In this document: piece after piece, positions 15,873 through 18,729 of the stretch
How positions within the stretch are numbered: the first letter of the stretch is position 1
Layout: each line of letters opens with the position of its first letter
Assembly (NCBI GenBank): GCA_035545895.1
Contig: DASZXJ010000121.1
Location: 1-18,729, forward strand
DNA: 18,729 nucleotides
DNA from: DASZXJ01 sp035545895
GTDB taxonomy: Bacteria; Planctomycetota; Phycisphaerae; Tepidisphaerales; Tepidisphaeraceae
Direction: 5' to 3'
Notes under the pieces: generated by a model
Database searches by the model: none
What the model was told of the DNA's origin: nothing
Seen by the model: the letters and a program-made list of their open reading frames with translations, nothing else
Position numbers and translations under genes: made by a program

Positions 15873-18347
15873 TTGAATACCGTTGCCATTAAACGCGTTC
15901 CCGAATTGATGAGCCCTGCGGGCGATTGGGACGCCATGCGCGCCGCAGTCGCCAATGGCGCCAACGCCGTCTATTTCGGCCTGGATAATTTCAACGCCCG
16001 TCATCGCGCAACCAATTTCGCGCTTGAACAACTTGATTCGGTAATGAAATACCTGCACGACCATAACGTGAAGGGCTTTCTCACGTTCAACACGCTGATC
16101 TTTTCCGATGAATTGCCCAGTGCGGTCGATTACATCAAACAGATCGCTTCAGCGGGCGTCGATGCGGTCATCGTGCAGGATCTCGGCCTGGCCAGATTGA
16201 TCCATGAAATGGTTCCGACGTTGCCGATCCACGGCTCAACGCAAATGACGTTGACCGAGCCACGCGGCATCGACTTCGTCAAACAGCTTGGGGTGCAACG
16301 GATCGTTCTGGCGCGAGAGCTTTCCATCGAGGACATTCGCCGGATTGCCGGTGCAACGACAATGGACCTTGAAGTGTTTGTGCATGGCGCGCTCTGCGTC
16401 GCATATTCCGGGCAATGTCTCACCAGCGAATCGCTGGGCGGGAGAAGCGCCAATCGCGGACAATGCGCGCAGGCTTGTCGCTTGCCGTACGATCTTCTCG
16501 TCGATGGACAAATAAAGGATCTGGGCGAAAAGGCTTACCTGCTCAGTCCCCAGGATTTGGCTGCGTATGAGCTCGTCGGCGAATTGACCGATCTCGGCAT
16601 CGCGTGTTTGAAAATCGAAGGCCGCCTGAAAAGCGCCCACTACGTCGCAGCCACCACCCAAACCTACCGGCAGGCCATCGACCAAGCCGCCCAGGGGCAG
16701 CGCTTTCAAATTCAGCCGCAACAACGAACTGATCTTGAACAAACCTTCTCCCGCGGATTTACGCACGGGTTTCTGTCGGGCGTCAATCATCAACAGCTCG
16801 TCTCGGCTCGATTCCCAAAATCGCGCGGAGTTCGCGTCGGAACCATCAAGCAGGTGCTTCCGAAAAGTTTGCTGGTTGCAACACAAGGCAACGCATCGCT
16901 CCGGCCCGGCGATGGGCTTGTGTTCGATGAAGGACATCCCGAACAGGATGAGCAAGGCGGGCGAATCTTTGTCGTCAATCGTCGCGGCAATAACCTGATC
17001 GAAATCGAACTTGGCCGGGGCGATGTCAATCTCTCCGCCATCGCGGTCAGCGCAATTGTATGGAAGACCGATGATCCTGCCCTTCGTAAACGCCTTGAAC
17101 ATTCTTATTCGCGCGAAGGAGTGGCAAACCGCATTCCGCTGGATGTTCACGTGCGCGCGATTACTGCCCAGCCATTGTCGATTGCTTTCACCGATGAAAT
17201 TGGCAGCGAATCCATCGTGTCCGATCAACCCTTGGATGCCGCTCAGAAGTTTCCAGTGAGCGAAGCCCTTTTACGCGAGCAGCTCGGACGCCTCGGTGAT
17301 ACGCCTTACGAATTGCGAAAGCTGACACTGGAAACATCCGGCAGCCCAATGGTCCCTAAATCACTTTTGAACGATCTTCGCAGACAGGCGGTTGCAAAGT
17401 TGCTTCAATCGCGCGCTCAAGGCCTGGTCCGTTCCATCCAGTCTGAAAATGTCCTGGATCATCTTCGCGCTGCGTTATCCGTCGCGCCAGCGAAACCCGA
17501 TCCGAGCCTTTACGTTCTCGTGCGTTCGCCGCGGCAGCTTCAAGCGGTTTTGGAATGGAACAGCCCGCTTCGGCCTTCGATGGTCTATTGCGATTTCGAG
17601 GACATTCGACTCTACAAGGAGGCCGTCGCGATGGCGCAAGCGTCGAGCATGCCCATCGGCCTGGCGACGCTTCGAGTGATTAAACCTCACGAAGAAGGGT
17701 TGCTAAAGCAAATTCTCGACTGCAACCCAGACGCCTTGCTCGTACGGAATCTCGCAGCCGTTGGATTTTACCGTCAGCATTCGCCACACATTCCTCAGAT
17801 CGGAGATTACTCGCTGAATATTGCCAACGAATTGACTGCGCAGGTCTTAGGCCTGGCTCGCATGGTCCCCAGCTACGATCTGAACTGGCGGCAGCTCAAA
17901 GCCATGCTCGCGCATTTTGATCCATCGCGATTTGAATGCGTCATTCACCAGCACATGCCCATGTTTCATATGGAACATTGCGTCTTTGCCCACACGCTTT
18001 CCTACGGCAAGGACTATCGCGATTGCGGCCGACCCTGCGAAACGCATCGGGTCGATCTTCGCGACCGCGTGGGCCAGCCTCATCCGCTCATACCCGACGT
18101 GGGATGCAGAAACACTGTCTTCAACGCGCAGGCCCAATCGGGCGCCGAATTCATCCCGAAAATGCGTGATCTCGGCATCGCGCATTTTCGCGTGGAACTC
18201 TTGCGAGAATCAGCCAACGATGTCGCGCCCCTGCTGGATCGTTACGCCGACATCATCGCCGGCCGAACGAATCCGCAAGTCGCCATGCGCTCCCTACGAG
18301 TATTGAACCAACTCGGTGTAACCAGCGGAACGCTGGAAAGGGAATAA
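15873..18347 (+). CDS. Long U32-family protein, RlhA/TrhP-like probable RNA-modifying (hydroxylase) enzyme
   Basis: An 824-residue U32 ("collagenase-like") protein. It starts with the family-typical PELMSPAGDWDAMRAAVANGANAVYFGL. The core has the FeS Cys quartet C175, C182, C198 and C202 in VHGALCVAYSGQC...GQCAQACR, and KIEGRLKS. Residues about 407-514 look like DUF3656, seen in E. coli RlhA (23S rRNA C2501 hydroxylation). A C-terminal extension carries HMPMFHMEHC, DCGRPC and GCRNTVFN, giving a second quartet C703, C718, C722 and C745. Older annotation calls the family peptidases, but characterised relatives with these Cys act in RNA or ubiquinone hydroxylation. The start is TTG 15873: an in-frame TAA at 15861 blocks longer ORFs, and ATG 15910 would remove the first strand. 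The substrate is unknown. Confidence 0.9.
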   Translation: MNTVAIKRVPELMSPAGDWDAMRAAVANGANAVYFGLDNFNARHRATNFALEQLDSVMKYLHDHNVKGFLTFNTLIFSDELPSAVDYIKQIASAGVDAVIVQDLGLARLIHEMVPTLPIHGSTQMTLTEPRGIDFVKQLGVQRIVLARELSIEDIRRIAGATTMDLEVFVHGALCVAYSGQCLTSESLGGRSANRGQCAQACRLPYDLLVDGQIKDLGEKAYLLSPQDLAAYELVGELTDLGIACLKIEGRLKSAHYVAATTQTYRQAIDQAAQGQRFQIQPQQRTDLEQTFSRGFTHGFLSGVNHQQLVSARFPKSRGVRVGTIKQVLPKSLLVATQGNASLRPGDGLVFDEGHPEQDEQGGRIFVVNRRGNNLIEIELGRGDVNLSAIAVSAIVWKTDDPALRKRLEHSYSREGVANRIPLDVHVRAITAQPLSIAFTDEIGSESIVSDQPLDAAQKFPVSEALLREQLGRLGDTPYELRKLTLETSGSPMVPKSLLNDLRRQAVAKLLQSRAQGLVRSIQSENVLDHLRAALSVAPAKPDPSLYVLVRSPRQLQAVLEWNSPLRPSMVYCDFEDIRLYKEAVAMAQASSMPIGLATLRVIKPHEEGLLKQILDCNPDALLVRNLAAVGFYRQHSPHIPQIGDYSLNIANELTAQVLGLARMVPSYDLNWRQLKAMLAHFDPSRFECVIHQHMPMFHMEHCVFAHTLSYGKDYRDCGRPCETHRVDLRDRVGQPHPLIPDVGCRNTVFNAQAQSGAEFIPKMRDLGIAHFRVELLRESANDVAPLLDRYADIIAGRTNPQVAMRSLRVLNQLGVTSGTLERE

Positions 18348-18362
18348 ACAACTCCGGCGCAT

Positions 18363-18381
18363 TGCGAGCCAAAGTCTCGCA
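18363..18381 (+). terminator. Hairpin shortly after the U32 gene, possible terminator
   Basis: A perfect 6-bp stem TGCGAG / CTCGCA encloses a 7-nt loop CCAAAGT, 15 nt after the U32 stop. No T-run follows, so it is not a classical intrinsic terminator. It may instead be part of a dispersed intergenic repeat. The terminator role is only positional. Confidence 0.25.
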
Positions 18382-18428
18382 GGCCGACGCAAAGACCAGA
18401 TGCCGCCTACGCTCACGTATAACAACAT

Positions 18429-18463
18429 CAGCCCCCTCTTCACGCGAAGATGAGGATTGAAAC
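18429..18463 (+). repeat. Solitary CRISPR-repeat-like hairpin
   Basis: This 35-nt stretch has the form of a CRISPR repeat. It has a C-rich 5' part (GCCCCCTC), an inverted repeat TCTTC-ACGC-GAAGA, and the end GAGGATTGAAAC, matching the ATTGAAAC tail common to many type I and III repeats. There is only one copy in the window and no cas gene. It is therefore not an array here; it could be an orphan or decayed remnant, or a chance hairpin. Confidence 0.3.
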
Positions 18464-18548
18464 ACAGAGTCACTCCGTCTCGTTCATGACCACTTTGCCG
18501 GATCAAGTAAAGGTTAGCGTCACCCTTAATTCGCCCAACTGAGAGGCA

Positions 18549-18567
18549 AATGAGTCTGAATCTCATT
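18549..18567. other. Inverted repeat in the intergenic region
   Basis: AATGAG and CTCATT form a perfect 6-bp inverted repeat around a 7-nt spacer TCTGAAT. It lies about 130 bp before the next gene and could be an operator or a weak hairpin. The sequence alone does not decide. Confidence 0.2.
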
Positions 18568-18696
18568 CCCCGGCGATATTTTCTTGAAATCATCCGCATT
18601 TATTCTTGCTTCCCGGCGTTGAACGAACTACGTTATCGACACAAGCCGGCATGGGACGCTGGCTGCTCACAGTTCTTTCGGGGAAGGGTGGAAAAC

Positions 18697-18729
18697 ATGA
18701 TTCGCCGCGCTCGCCGCTGGGGGGCTGTT
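18697..18729 (+). CDS. Start of an unidentified gene (5' fragment)
   Basis: ATG 18697 opens eleven codons, MIRRARRWGAV, that run off the window end. A purine-rich GGGAAGGGTGG (18681-18691) gives a strong Shine-Dalgarno, with AAGGG 8 nt before the ATG. The very basic start could belong to a signal sequence, but eleven residues do not allow identification. A different open frame from ATG 18651 has no ribosome-binding site and is less likely. Confidence 0.4.
   Translation, partial: MIRRARRWGAV

Larger units (their letters stand above)
18348..18696. other. Intergenic region with hairpins and a CRISPR-repeat-like sequence
   Basis: The 349 bp between the U32 stop and the next start contain no ORF I would accept. 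They hold a hairpin (18363-18381), an isolated CRISPR-repeat-like sequence (18429-18463), an inverted repeat (18549-18567) and, at the end, the leader of the next gene. No tRNA or convincing promoter was recognised. Confidence 0.6.

Noticed and set aside
16236..17228. 330-codon open frame on the minus strand inside the U32 gene
   Set aside because: It lies wholly antisense to a well-supported conserved gene, has no recognisable motif, and its openness is explained by the codon bias of the opposite strand.
18429..18540. A real CRISPR array
   Set aside because: Only one repeat-like unit is present. No second copy occurs at the expected 60-75 bp spacing on either side, and there are no cas genes.
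18294..18599. 101-codon minus-strand open frame across the U32 end and the intergenic region
   Set aside because: It overlaps the U32 3' end and the hairpins and CRISPR-like sequence. The Arg-rich translation has no recognisable motif and looks like translated non-coding repeat.

Overview
This window looks like chromosomal DNA of a planctomycete, possibly class Phycisphaerae. That placement is inferred from three things: an alternative complex III (ACIII) operon joined to a caa3-type oxidase operon; a secreted protein opening with a planctomycete-style LEPR-XLL-like N-terminal motif (LEILENRCLLSS); and a long two-part U32 protein. No rRNA or tRNA gene is present to confirm it.

Region 1 (1-9656, all +) is one respiratory gene block. 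It starts inside actB (FeS subunit) and continues actC, actD, actE, actF, a small single-helix membrane protein, a SCO copper chaperone, coxB (CuA domain plus fused cytochrome c), coxA (A2-type haem-copper subunit I), coxC and coxD. Gaps are 0-36 bp and four junctions overlap by 4-8 bp, so the block is probably one operon or a few coupled transcripts. The inferred path is menaquinol -> ActB/ActC/ActF -> haem c of ActA/ActE -> cytochrome c domain of CoxB -> CuA -> haem a -> haem a3/CuB -> O2. SCO would supply or reduce CuA.

Region 2 (9664-12354, -) is a convergent hybrid histidine kinase: TM, PAS-like sensor, HisKA, HATPase, REC, HPt, then a C-terminal GGDEF-like domain whose signature has decayed. 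No partner regulator is encoded nearby.

Region 3 (12353-15850, +) is a very large secreted subtilase: N-terminal LEPR-like motif, S8 catalytic domain, EF-hand-like loop, four tandem PPC-like domains and an RTX calcium-binding tail. Its longest possible start codon overlaps the kinase start codon head to head.

Region 4 (15873-18347, +) is an 824-residue U32-family protein related to the RNA-hydroxylase branch (RlhA/TrhP). It has a Cys quartet in the U32 core and a second Cys quartet in a C-terminal extension. It appears to use a TTG start just downstream of a TATAAT box.

Region 5 (18348-18696) is non-coding. It holds a small hairpin, one isolated CRISPR-repeat-like sequence and a second inverted repeat. 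The first codons of another + strand gene begin at 18697 and run off the window. I found no complete CRISPR array, insertion sequence, prophage or RNA gene. Apart from the respiratory block, the neighbouring genes show no obvious shared pathway.
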